Positions 35,641-47,388 of a stretch of DNA of 64,000 bases are shown here, one piece after another. Position numbers and translations under genes: made by a program. The notes beneath the pieces are model-generated. The model saw only the letters and a program-made list of their open reading frames with translations, was not told where the DNA came from and did no database searches. Numbering within the stretch: position 1 is the stretch's first letter; the number at the start of each line of letters is the position of its first letter. This DNA comes from Gossypium raimondii (taxonomy: Eukaryota; Streptophyta; Magnoliopsida; Malvales; Malvaceae), in contig NC_068576.1 of the NCBI RefSeq assembly GCF_025698545.1, positions 53,478,390 through 53,542,389 of the forward strand, read 5' to 3'.

Positions 35641-36787
35641 ATATTATTTAAATTATAAAATATTAATATTAATATTCAAACCATGATGAATTTTTGTATT
35701 GTTTTAATATTAAATATTTTTTAAATTAAATAACATTAATATCTCAGATTGTAAATTAGTTAAATATTTTTAAAATATTTTGTGATTTGTTCAAATTATT
35801 AATGATTTTTTTGGAAGAAATTCATTTATAAAATTAAACAAAAATAATATTATAAAATTATCATGAATTTAATAAAAGCAATAAAATTGCATGGAAATAC
35901 AAATTAGTTATATACTATACAATAAATCGAATAATGAAAAATCATGAGATTCATTAATTATCCGTTTATACCATCATACATTAACAGAATGCATCAATTC
36001 TGTTTATTTTAGTTTGTATTCTTCATTTGTTACAATTTTGATGGAATTGTTTCTCTATGTCAAGTGTATATATATATATATATTGACATTTACACAGTAG
36101 AAAGAGGACCCCTCCCTCCTCTCTCGATTATTCGGCTCATAAGTTGGCAATATACCTAGTGGCTAACATGATTAAAGAAACATCATCTCCTTCCTCTCTA
36201 CTTTTCTTAAAAACGTTTGATGTTTGGATTTGAAAACTTATGGCAGCTAGCACGCGTATTCAACTAATTGTTGAGTATATATGCGTGCATAGTTGTATCA
36301 TAGCTTGGGTATTGGGTATTAAGTTGAGCCATAAAATGTTTAGTTGGAATTTAATCAAGATCTAATCTATATTGATTACTAAAAAACTAGTATGAAAGAA
36401 GGAAAAAAATGGAATATATATATAGGCAGAGGAAGTAAGAAAGTGTGAGAACATCTCAAAAACAAAGAGAAAAAGAAACAAACAACCCAATATTACATCA
36501 TTTTATCTATATATATCTCAAAAAGCTCTGGGAACCCTAACCAACGGCTTAAATCCCAAAGTATTTTACGTGTTGCAAATCACTGTATCACACATTCATT
36601 AATAAATCCTTTTTTCTTGTTTGGGGGGGGGGGGGTTCCTTTACTTAACAGTTTTTTTTTTCAGAAGCAGACAAGTTTTATGCTCAAAGCTGCATCAAAT
36701 GCCTGCAGCCATGCCCTACTTACTTCATTTCGTCAAACTCAAGCTCCTAATTTATTGAATTTAAAAAATCCAAAAAATATGGATCAA
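35641..36787. other. Intergenic and 3' flank of the ERF gene
   Basis: AT-rich. A TA microsatellite lies at about 36068-36081 and a poly-G run of about 14 at 36625-36637, followed by a poly-T run. The 3' UTR of the ERF gene probably covers the last 200-300 bp. Confidence 0.4.
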
Positions 36788-37471
36788 TTAATAGCTCCAC
36801 AAGCTTTCTCCATCGGAATTCTCCGGCGAGTCATCGGATGGCGTCGAGCGTATCCTCGGTGGCGACACCAGCATTCCCTGCGCCATGTCAACCAGCAAAT
36901 TAGGCAGGTCTAAAAGGGCATCCTCGTCCACATATTCTTCTTTGCTCATTTCTTCTCGATCTTTTGCCTGATGATACTCACCTGTTCCAATATTAATCCC
37001 ACTTTTCATTTCATCCTTTTTAAGTGAAGCAGCAGCTGACGCCGCTGTCCGTATATCCGCCGATGATGTAGAAACAGGAAGCCGATAAGAAGCAACAGAG
37101 GCCGGGAAGTTAACAACAGCCTCACTGCCTTTTAGGGCTAGGGCTGCCACATCATAGGCAGCCGCAGCCATTTCTGGGGTGGGGTACGTACCTAGCCATA
37201 TACGCGTGGTTTTGCGCGGTTCACGGATTTCAGAGACCCACTTGCCGCTCCGGTACCGGATTCCACGATACATTGGGTGTTTCCCGGGGGAGGAGGAGGA
37301 GGCCATAGGAGATTTTCCAGCAGGAGGTAGTTTGTCACACGGGGAAGGCAGGTCCTCGCACGTGTGAGTGAACAAGGGATGTGGGACTTGGATGTTTGGG
37401 TGGTCGAAGGATGATGGTATGGGCGGCTGAGAAGGATGGTCATCGGTGGGATTATTAGGGTCAGTCATCAT
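36788..37471 (-). CDS. DREB-subfamily AP2/ERF transcription factor, ERF027-like (A-4 type), 227 aa
   Basis: Intronless. The protein starts MMTDPNN, so ATG 37471 or 37468 could serve. One AP2 domain spans residues 67-124: [20 protein letters not shown] then [20 protein letters not shown], with the DREB Val in KWVSEIRE. It lacks the CBF flanking signatures, and the GIR(Y/S)[14 protein letters not shown] form with the [11 protein letters not shown] helix after the domain is that of the ERF025-ERF029/TINY (A-4, group III) branch. The C-terminus is acidic ([20 protein letters not shown]) and ends LWSY, an activation motif. Such factors bind DRE or GCC-like elements in the nucleus. Arabidopsis position (near DDF1/DDF2) supports ERF027 (At1g12630) as nearest relative, from memory. 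Confidence 0.92.
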   Translation of the reverse strand: MMTDPNNPTDDHPSQPPIPSSFDHPNIQVPHPLFTHTCEDLPSPCDKLPPAGKSPMASSSSPGKHPMYRGIRYRSGKWVSEIREPRKTTRIWLGTYPTPEMAAAAYDVAALALKGSEAVVNFPASVASYRLPVSTSSADIRTAASAAASLKKDEMKSGINIGTGEYHQAKDREEMSKEEYVDEDALLDLPNLLVDMAQGMLVSPPRIRSTPSDDSPENSDGESLWSY

Positions 37472-40400
37472 ATATAATTAACCCAAAGGAAGGTGAAAAT
37501 ATGATAGAGACTTTAAAACGAAGACAATCTTATTGAGAGGTTTATAGTATTATATATATGGTATTTAAAATGGAAAGCTGATTTGTTTCAAGTGCTGGTC
37601 TCAGCATTACTCTTTAAAAAAAAAAAAAGCGAAAACGTGGGTACTTCGAGGGGCAAATAGTGGTACTCGGCAATGCCAGTTGAGTTTCAATGGGGGATTT
37701 TTTTTAGGGTTTTAGTCTTGTCGGAGCCTGAAGTGGCAAAACTGATGGTTAAGAAGAGGCTCTAATTAATCTAGTCTTTGATGGATGACACCAAACCACA
37801 CGCCTTGTTTATTCCCAAACCTAATATATAGCTGTTCTCTACATACGGGATAATGCCCTATTAGCAAACTGCTTACCAGAGCTATCCCCTTTTATTGGCC
37901 CCGTTTTGCTGCACAATCACAGTACACACGCCTAAATACTTAGTTGTTTTATTTGTAGGCCACAATCCAATTTGGTGAAATTTCGATTTCAAGCTCAAAA
38001 TCTATGGGATTACAGAGTTTTAGGAATTAAAAGATTGAGATTGGTTGCCAATGTAAACTATAGCAAGATGTGGAAATTGGATAAACCCATGTTTGAGTTA
38101 GTAATTACCTTAAAGTCAGTGAACTGCCTGGCTGACCTCTTTTCTTTACCACCCCAAAACAGTCAATAAACCGCCTAAGGTAATGGAATAGATGGATTTT
38201 TTTTTTGGTGAAAGAATAGATGTGTTTTTTTTATTTACGAGAATAATATGTTTTGAGTAGGAAAATTGAGTCACGTAATACTATTGATTTATTGATGATT
38301 AGTGTACTGTTGGGGTCGATGTTGCTTAGCAACATGGCATATGACTCAATTTTACTGTTCATAACAAATTATTATTGTAAATGATCTTCATTTGATTCTA
38401 TATTCTTAATTAATTTTTTATATTATTTATGAAAAAAAACAGATCAGGGGAAAACAAGTTGGCAAAAATTATGGTACTTGTAATTTTCATTGACCCACAT
38501 GTACCTACTTATAGAACTTCCAAATTGAAATAAATGTTTTGGACCAATTGCAATTTCTCGTATGGTCTACAAATTAAAATATCATGCGGTATTAGAGAGA
38601 GAAACCTATTCAAAATAGGTTAAAAAAATAAACCCATCGCTTAAAAAAGATTATATAAATCAAAAGAATTAAGCATCCAGTTGTTATTAACAACTAAATG
38701 TGACATTGAAAAAATCCTGTATCCAAGTTGTTGGCTATGGTGAAATTGGTGAGAAACTAAGGGAGAAAGATATTGAATGGGCTATTGAGCTTTTGACTTG
38801 CCAACCACAACTTGTAATCCGGTATTTCATTAATCAATTGAAAAGACTACTGACATGGCTGCTTATTGATTCATCTGCTTACCTAAGAGCTAGCATTTAA
38901 TGAAATATTTGGATATGGTTAAAAAATGGATGCTTGTGACAAAAATCTTAGTATCAGACGAAATAAAATGAATTCCTCCACAAAAAGTGAGGTCCCATTT
39001 CATGCTTGATATATCAGCCCAAAAAGGGAAGGACATTAATATACATATAATAGATGGATAGATTCCCTCGTACACATTAATTCCCTTGGATGAAATTCGG
39101 CCAGCAAGGTCTGCTTCCATGCAGTTCTATTTTTTATATACGACTACACACATCCCACAGGCTACAGAGTGGCTTTGTCTTATAGTTATAGACATGGTCG
39201 AGCCCTGTACCAAAAAAAAAAAAAGTTTAAGCAGCCCACTTTTTATTGTTCAGATACAGTTTTCATGAATCCTTAGATCCTTCAATATTTTGAAATGGTT
39301 AATTTTACTAATTAACATCAAACATATTTAAACAATATGGATTAAAATGTAAATACTTATAGCATGAATTGTTTATATATAACGTCTTAAAGGTTATATA
39401 GGTCTATTTTTCAAAGCTATTCACGCAAATTATGCACTATTAGTTGGCGCACTTAACACTCAAGCTAATATTTTTTATATCTAGTTCTTTTGACATAATA
39501 CTAAAATTATTCATAGTCCATTCGCAATCTTATAAATAGAAAGATAATACATTTCAGTATACTTAAACCCATGTCTTCCTATCTTTTTAGTCCTTTAGGA
39601 AGAAAAAAGAACTTGGATTTGAGGTTCAGATGAACCTATATAAAACCTCATTTATTGATTTCTGTACCTTTAACAAGATAGATTATTTCGATATTAAGTT
39701 GGTGTTCATCCCTCTCTGATAGATAGAACCTTAGTTGTAGTCATCATCATAGCCCTACTTTTTTTCTTCTTTAAATAAATTATTAATAGAGATATAGTTT
39801 AATTAGCATATATCATTGTTATACTAATCTTTTTCCAATATGTTTTTAAATTAAAAATTATCACATTTTCTGAAGAGAATTATCACGTCTTCATTCTTTA
39901 AATATATCCTAAAATTATATGCGTTATTATATTTAAAATCTCTAGTGTGGAGATAATTTCTCCTTAAAAGAATGTATATACCCTTAAATTCAATTAAATA
40001 GTTTTATTGGAAACAGCTTAGCTATGACTGTTACATTATCCATTAAAATATATATTTGAAGGTACCATTAATAAAATTTGGGTAAATTACACTAGAAGTC
40101 ATCGACTATGATTTTTTTGTCATCAAATTATAAAAATTACAAAATAGTAACTTAATTTTGTCTTTTTTATTATCGGCTAGCTAACGTAAAACAAAAAATA
40201 CAAGATAATTGGGTGATCAAAAAGACAAAATTAAATACTTTAGATAATTTTATAATTTTCATAATTCAATAAAAAAACATATTAGCCCCAAACTTTAATT
40301 AGCCCCAAACTATTCTTTCCTTCTTATCCACTGTTTTCTAATATATTAATTAATTAGATAATGATTTATCTAATATCCTTATATATATATTTTAATTAGG

Positions 40401-40514
40401 AAGTTAAATTAAATTTTAACTGTAATTCTTAAAAATATATTTATAGTAGAGTTATTCTTCAACCATTATTCAAACTCAGAAAAAATGTTGAAGTAGGGTG
40501 AGTTTAATGTACAT
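37472..40514. other. Intergenic between the ERF and STP genes
   Basis: A minus-strand TATATATA word near 37549-37557 could be the ERF TATA box. Frames at 37972-38169, 38700-38900, 38890-39120 and 39086-39268 have no domain I recognise. The 38700-38900 frame (IEWAIELLTCQPQLVIRYFI) has ordinary protein composition but no start context or neighbouring exons. Confidence 0.4.
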
Positions 40515-40521
40515 TATATAA
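40515..40521 (+). promoter_or_regulatory. TATA box of the STP gene
   Basis: TATATAA in the context ACATTATATAAAGG, 80 bp upstream of the start codon. The same motif and spacing are kept in front of the pseudogene copy (about 47298-47311). Confidence 0.6.
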
Positions 40522-40600
40522 AGGAAGTTTTAGAATTAACATTTAAGAAAAAAAATTTAGTTTGTGATTTTCTTTGATTTAGCCTTGTGAATTAGAGAGT

Positions 40601-42319
40601 ATGGCAGGTGGAGGAGGTGTAACTTCTGGTTCCGGGAAAAATTATCCGGGAAAATTTACTTCCAAAGTTTTTTTCACCTGTATTGTTGCTGCTTCAGGGG
40701 GTTTAATCTTTGGTTATGATCTTGGTATTTCAGGTAAAATAATTTTTTCAATTTCAATTTCTTCTTATTATTAAAGATGGCTTGGAATATCAATTTTTAA
40801 CAAAGCAAAATTTATGTAAATTTGCAGGTGGTGTTACATCGATGGATTCCTTTTTAGAGAAATTCTTTCCAAAAGTTTACAGGAAAGAAATATCTGTTAA
40901 ACCATCTGATGATCAATATTGCAAGTTTGATAGTCAAACACTAACGTTGTTTACATCTTCCTTATATTTGGCTGCTCTTCTCTCATCCATGACAGCCTCT
41001 CGGATAACCCGAGGTCTTGGTAGGAGGATGACGATGATGTTAGGTGGTTTATTTTTCGCCATTGGTGCTGTTATCAATGGTTTCGCTGAAAACGTACTCA
41101 TGCTTATTATAGGTAGGGTATTGCTTGGCTTCGGCATTGGATTTGCTAATCAGGTGCGTTCTCACTATAGTTTAATTAGCATTATAAATTGCAGTTGTAT
41201 GGTAATCCAAGCATTCAATAATGATTTTTTTTTTTGCAGTCTGTTCCGATTTATTTATCTGAGATAGCTCCCTTTAAGTACCGAGGGGCGATGAACATAA
41301 TGTTTCAATTTTCAATCACCATTGGTATTTTAATTGCCAATTTGTTGAATTACTTCACTGCTAAGATCGAAGGTGGGTGGGGTTGGCGGTTGAGCTTGGG
41401 TGGAGCCGTTGTCCCTGGTTTGGTCTTTTTCTTTGGTTGTTTTTTCCTCACTGACTCACCCAATTCATTGCTTGAACGTAACAAGTTTGAAGAGGCTAAA
41501 GTTCAACTCCAAAAGATCCGTGGTATTGATAATGTGGAGGAAGAGTTCAATGATTTGGCTAAAGCCAGTGAGGCAGCCAAGTTGGTTCAAAATCCATGGA
41601 GAGAGATTTTAACCAGGAAGTACAGGCCTCAGCTCATTTTTGCTGTGTTAATTCCTTTATTTCAGCAATTAACCGGCATGAATGTGTTCGTGTTTTATGC
41701 TCCTGTCTTGTTCAAGAGCATGGGATTTGGTAACAACGCTTCCCTCATGTCCGCATTAATCACTAGCGTTGTCAACTTTTTTGCAACACTTGTTTCCATT
41801 GCCACTGTCGATAAGTACGGGAGGCGAACCCTTTTCCTCGAAGGTGGTCTTCAAATGTTGCTCTGTCAGTTTGTGATGACCGTTTCAATTGCTTCTAAAT
41901 TTGGAACCAGTGGGAACCCAGGTGAACTTCCATTATGGTTTTCGATGCTAGTGGTGATAGCAATGTGCGTATACATAGCGGGGTTTGCGTGGTCATGGGG
42001 TCCATTGGGTTGGCTAGTTCCTAGCGAGATATTTCCGCTTGAAATTCGATCAGCTGCTCAGAGTATAACAGTGGCCGTCAACATGATATTCACATTTTGT
42101 ATTGCTCAAGTCTTTACCACCATGCTTTGCAATTTAAAGTTTGGTCTTTTTATCTTCTTCGCAGTATGTGTGGTTGGGATGAGCATTTTTATTTACAAGT
42201 TTTTGCCTGAGACCAAAGGAGTACCTATTGAAGAAATGACTACTGTTTGGAAGAATCATCCTCGTTGGAGTAAGTATTTCGTCCAGAAAGATTTAAGCTG
42301 TGAAATGGGAAAGCTTTAA
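40601..42319 (+). CDS. Sugar/H+ symporter, STP (monosaccharide transporter) family, 512 aa
   Basis: Three exons join in frame: 40601-40733, 40828-41153 and 41240-42319 (133 + 326 + 1080 nt), with GT-AG introns. The protein starts [18 protein letters not shown] and has the STP hallmarks: [20 protein letters not shown] in the first helix and loop, [57 protein letters not shown] and [11 protein letters not shown]. Twelve membrane helices are expected. Family members import glucose and other hexoses across the plasma membrane with protons. The sugar-binding QQLTGMN segment (around residue 298) is intact. Length matches Arabidopsis STPs (about 500-525 aa). The specific orthologue is not settled. 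A tandem pseudogene copy lies 5 kb downstream. Confidence 0.95.
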
Positions 42320-43559
42320 TTTTTTTATTTAATTTTTATTTAATGTAATTAGCATCAAACTTTTTTTTTAATCTCTTTTATAGTATTAATTAGAATTAGA
42401 ATTAGAATTAGAATTAAACTCTATTTTCATGTTTTTTATAGTTTTTTTCCAATTGTAATTGTTCATTAATAGAATTTCAATGATATAAAAATTAATTCAT
42501 ATAATTTATTACTCGGTCTTTTAATAAAAAACTAATATGGTCACTTTATTTAATAAATATGCACTTTAATTTGCCCTTTGCCATCAAAAAGTCATTTAAT
42601 GATGACCAAAGTTGAATCTTGTTAAATGAACTTAGTTTAAATGTATCTATTTTATTAAATTCTTAAAAAAGTCAAATTTCATAAGGTTATTATTTTAAGA
42701 ATTTTTGGTTAAAAAATGAGATAATAACACCAAAATGTTAATAATGTGGGCAGTAATTAAATAGGGATTTAATCTATAAATATTTAATATTTTAAATGTG
42801 TTGAATAATAAATTTATTTTTTATATTTTCAATATTTAATGTGTTTGATAGAGATTTTAATATTTTACTTAATATAAAAATTTCAAAGAAAATATCGAAT
42901 AAGATAAATAATTAGAAAATCACTTATCACTTAACTTAGAAAATATTTAAATTACTATATTTATATTTCAACCAAAACTATCCAAAATAATATATAAACT
43001 TATATTAATAGGTTTAAAATTAAAACAAATATTTATTTTACAAAATCAATATTTACTCTTATCAAATGACGTAATTATATTTAGTACTTATATTTACACA
43101 TTTACATACCAAATAATTTTCTAAACAATACTTATAAAATTTAACAGTAAAATTTCAGTACTTAATTTTCATGTACTTAACTTTTCAGTTTATCAAATAC
43201 ATCCTTAATTTCAATTGTTTTTGTCCACATTATTTCTAGAACTTGATAATTTTTCCTAATTTTGGTCCACCAAGTTCAACACTAATTTTTGCCTTATCCT
43301 TTAAATAAAATGTCTTATCGTTGTTTGATAAATTAAAAATCAAGTCCTAAAAAATTAAGTGTTGGAAAGTAAAGTATAAAAACAAATTAAGTATTAAAAT
43401 TAAGTTATAAAATCTATTTGGTATATTAATTAAAATTAAGTACGAAATATAATTAAACTTTATGATAAAATCTATTTGGCTTTCTATTCTACCGGTGTCT
43501 GTTCGGGAAACATTTTTTTTCGGTATCGCATAATAATTGGCTCTTGTGAAATTTGAGAA
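42320..43559. other. Intergenic, end of the duplicated STP unit and AT-rich DNA
   Basis: GAATTA repeats at about 42391-42415 lie in the 3' flank. ACTAATATGGTCACTTTATT at 42530-42549 recurs at 49219-49238, marking the right part of the duplicated block. Beyond that the sequence is AT-rich with no gene. Confidence 0.5.
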
Positions 43560-44240
43560 ATACCATGAAGTGGCGGAAAGAAGATTTTGAATGGCATTCT
43601 TTTTTTTCCTATTATTTGTTGGTTGCTATGGAAGAATCACAATTCTTATGTTTTTGCTAGTAGTAACACTTGTGTCCAGGATCTTGTGGCTACAGGTATT
43701 ACTTGGCTAGGAGTTATTTATCGCAGAGTTCACGAGGAATTCAGCCGTTCGCTACAGCATTGGCGACATGTTGGTCTCCTCCGGATCATGGATGGATTAA
43801 GATGAATTCGGATGGTGCAACGTCAATGAACGATGATAACACCTCAATTGGAGGTTTTTTAGGGATGTAGATGGTCATTGGTTATGAGGGTACTCCTTAA
43901 AAGTCAGCAAGGAAACGGTCTTTCGCATAGAAGCTTGAGCGATTCTTGAAGGTTTAAGTATTGCATGGGAGAAAGGTTACAGGAATTTGGAGATAGAATG
44001 CGACAACACACTACTTGTAGAGTCTGTTCTTACAGGTAAGTGCTGCCAGTAGTAACCTAGCTGAATTACGTTTAATCAATACTTACCTTAAGAGGAATTG
44101 GAAGACAAGAATCTGTCACATTCCTAGATCTCAGAATATGACTGCTGATCGAATGGCGAAATGTACTTATGATAATTAATTTGGGTTGAAGCTTTTCGAG
44201 GATCCCCCAATTTCGTTTCAAGAGATTTTATAATCAGATG
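43560..44240 (+). pseudogene. Decayed LINE 3' end with RNase H (RVT_3) domain
   Basis: Three frames together read CWLLWKNHNSYVF, GWIKMNSDGATSMNDDNTSI, RDVDGHWL, then IEAxAILEGLSIAWEKGYRN, LEIECDNTLLVESVLTG and RICHIPRSQNMTADRMAK. The NSDGA, E(A)..A, ECDN and ADRMAK positions correspond to the D-E-D motifs of the RNase H domain at the C-terminus of plant L1-like LINEs. Frameshifts (near 43862) and stops (near 43887, 43935) break it. The downstream tract TTCAATAAAAATGTTATTTTT (44345-44365) fits a LINE 3' tail. The reverse transcriptase part is absent. Confidence 0.75.
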
Positions 44241-44503
44241 GTGATTTCCTAAGTAGAGTTATGTGATTTCATTGTTTTCGCTTAATGTTGTTTGTTTCTA
44301 CTTTTTTTTTTTTTTAAAAAAACTTTAAAGGTAATGTAATTTTTTCAATAAAAATGTTATTTTTCAACCATTTTTTCTAATCTTGGTTCAAACCCATAAA
44401 AATGGAGGAAGTTTTTAAATTTAATTCTTATGTTTTATGATAAAATAAGTTCCAAACATGTTTTCATTTAATAAACCTAAAAGGTTCCTTTAATAAACAT
44501 TAG

Positions 44504-45150
44504 ATTTTGTTATACCCACGAGTCACGTTGTGGGTGAAAGAAAAATATTATATGATAAAAATAATTTTAAATTTATTTAATAATAAATATAGGTGTAAGT
44601 GGTAACGAACTTGTATTTTATTATTGTTGAACAAGTGTTTGATTATTAAATTTAATTGTTTTATTTAAAGATGATATAAAAATATGAAAAGATAAAGTGA
44701 CATCATAATAATATTAATTATAATTTAAAGCAAAGGGTATTTCTATAATTTCATAACTGAGTTGGTGACCCAGTCAAGGATGACAACAACTCAACAAAGT
44801 ACTTAGATATGGTATATACTATATTTTGTCACACCCACAATGTGGGTGGAAGAAAATATTTTAATAAGGAATATAAGTGCTTAAAAATATTTTTGTTTAA
44901 AATTTATTTAATAATGAAAATAGGTGGGGTGGTGAAGAACTTGTATTTTGATATAATTGAACACGCAGTTCAATCCTTGAATTTATACTTTCTTAATCTT
45001 TTGTTTAAAAATCTTTCGTATAGAAGTATGGAAAGACAAAATGATATTATAATGATATTAATTATTATTAAAAGAGATATTTTTGTAATTTTATAATTAA
45101 GTAGGTGACTTATTAACGGTGAAACCAACTAAATCGATTAGATATAAGTA
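44504..45150. repeat. Two diverged tandem repeat units of about 320-330 bp
   Basis: Unit 1 begins near 44504 (ATTTTGTTATACCCACGAGT) and unit 2 near 44823 (ATTTTGTCACACCCACAATG). Both continue through TTTATTTAATAAT, AACTTGTATTTT, TGATAT/GACAT plus TAATAATATTAATTAT-like text, and (G/T)TGACCCAGT-like ends. No coding potential is supported; the frame at 44809-45096 lies in the repeat. Confidence 0.65.
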
Positions 45151-45214
45151 TTAGACATAGAAGAGTATATCGATATTTTCTAACTGTAATTTCATAACCC
45201 TCTATTATGGTTTC

Positions 45215-46285
45215 TAGTCAAAAAGTTAAATTGACGTTAAAAAATCCAACCAACTAGAGAATGCCACATAGTGGCTTTTATATTTTCATAAAAAACATTA
45301 CTTAAATTATTTTCGGATAATATCATATTTGGTACTTATATTTTATAAAATTTCAATATGATACTTGTACTTTGAAATTGCCCAATGTGGTACTTATACT
45401 TTGAAATTGTCCATTTTGGTACATGAACTATTAATTTGTGTATTATTTGATACATGTACCTTCATAAAATGTCCAATTTCGTACTTATAAAGAGTGAAAT
45501 AGAAGCTTATAAAGAGTGGAAGAATATACTAAAATGTAAAGAGAATCTGATGGTGAAAAATACCTAAATTTGGTGTTTAAGTTTCAAGATTTATTTGTAG
45601 ATTTACAAAAATCTAGTGTTCTTTTGAAAAATAAATGTTGAAAATGAAAATAGGGGAGCAAAAACAAGAGAATGATAAAATTTCGACTCAAATGATTATT
45701 GGTGAGTAACGGCCATGGTGGTCGACGGTGGCCATTGACACTGAAATTCAGAAATTTTTTGGGTTTAGTTTAACTTTTAATTTGAAACTTTAAAAGGAAG
45801 ATGGTTTGAATTTTAAATTAAGGAAAGTAAATGTAATTAAACAAAATTTTAATTAAAGTAGATTGTAAACAATTTTGAGTTTATTTTTGTTTAGAGTATT
45901 GAGACAAGAGAACTTAATTATTCTCTTTTCTTACATGAAGAACACCAAAAATTTTGTTAGATTTTTGGGTTAAAAACATTTAATTGTTTTATGGAATTAA
46001 TGAATTTTTATTTTTATAATTTTTTGATTTTTATATATATATTTTTGATTTTTATAATTTTTAAAATTGATATATAAATACATGATAAAAATATATATAT
46101 TTAATTAAAAATGCCATGTGGCATGTTTTTATTAGCCACTTATTTTTTAATGGTGTTAAAAAGTTAGACCAAAATATATAGTGGAATGATACTTTAGATA
46201 CTAAATTGGAACAAAAAAATAAGTATCAAAGTGAGAAAGTGATTATATTTTAGGAGTCAAATTGTGAATTATGTAAAAATAAAAA
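45215..46285. repeat. Candidate decayed long-inverted-repeat element
   Basis: Left side: GTCAAAAAGTTAAATTGACG, ATGCCACATAGTGGCTTTTA and several TTGGTACTTATA(C/T)TTT words. Right side in opposite sense: TGCCATGTGGCA, TTAAAAAGTTAGACC and AATAAGTATCAAAGTGAGAA. Similarity is loose. Confidence 0.35.
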
Positions 46286-46449
46286 GAAACTATAGATTTA
46301 GATATTATAGATAGATATAGATGTTTTTAGTTTAAAAAATTAAAAACAAAAATTATTTTCTAAAGTTAGAAATAGAAAATATCTCCCAAATAGTTTTAAT
46401 AGTTTTTCAAGGTAAACTAAATATAACAGTTGATTATTTAAAATTAAAT

Positions 46450-46665
46450 TAAGGAAAACTATCAAAATCGTCACTTTTGTTTGTCTCAGGTTACGTTTTA
46501 GTCACTTATGTTTAAAATGTTACGTTTTAGCTACTTACGTTATCGTGTTGTAACATTTTAATCACTGGGCGTTAATTATCGTTAGCGGTATATGAGTAAG
46601 CTGACGTGACAACGTTAAATCATCATTTAAAATGAAAATTTTAGGTTAAATTATACCATTGGTAC
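46450..46665. repeat. Single arm of the fold-back element family
   Basis: TCACTTTTGTTTGTCTCAGG, CACTTATGTTTAAAATGTTA, GTAAGCTGACGTGAC and TTAGGTTAAATTATACCATT follow the order of the left arm at 9930-10090. There is no opposing arm, so it is a truncated copy. Confidence 0.7.
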
Positions 46666-46774
46666 ATATATTTTTTTAACGTTAAAGCACACATGAAAAT
46701 AATTAGTTTAAAATTAAATTAAAATAAATGACAATAATTTTTTAAAAGAAGGAACCATTTTTTAAAATTAAATT

Positions 46775-47145
46775 TTCGGCCCGCCTCCTAGGCCCAGGCC
46801 CGGCCCAAAATATGGGCCTAAAATTTTGCCCAGGCCCGGCTCGGAAAAATATCATAAGCCCGGCCTAACCCGGCCCATTTTTTAATAAACATTAAAAAAT
46901 TATTTTAAAAATAAAAAAATAAAAAAAGTATTTTAAAATTAAAAAATAAAAATAAAAAATATATATTTATTATATTCGGGCCGGGCCGGGCCAAAAAAGT
47001 GGAGCCCGAGGCCCGGCCCATTTTTTAAACGGGGATCGTTTTTTTGCCCAAGCCCATATTTCGGGCCTATATTTTTACCCGAAACCTCCCATATTTCGGA
47101 CGGGCCGTCGGGCCAAGCCGGGCCGCCCGGCCCATGGATAGGTCT
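46775..47145. repeat. GGCCCGGCCC-bordered dispersed repeat, copy 2
   Basis: Two GC-rich borders dense in GGCCCGGCCC and GGGCC words surround an AT-rich core of A and TTTTA runs. It resembles the copies at 11505-11990 and 63480-63840 but is richer in GC at the borders, so it may be younger. It ends just before the duplicated STP promoter. Confidence 0.55.
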
Positions 47146-47388
47146 ACATCCGTGTATATATATATATATCTATATTTTAATCTGTGTAGAGGAAGTTAAA
47201 TTAAATTTTAATTGCAATTCTTAAAAAATATATTTATAATAGAGTTATTCTTCAACTATAAACTCAGAACAAATGTTGAAGTAGGGTGGGTCTAATGTAC
47301 ATTATATAAAGTAAGTTTTAGCATCAACATTTAAGAATTTTGTTTAGTTTGTGATTTCCTTTGATTTAGCCTTCTCAATTAGAGATTA

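Noticed and set aside
38700-38900. A 66-aa plus-strand frame with ordinary-looking protein text
   Set aside because: No family match from memory, no flanking exons and no start context; could be an old repeat fragment.
43587-43870. Two short plus-strand frames as genes
   Set aside because: They are pieces of one decayed LINE RNase H region split by a frameshift.
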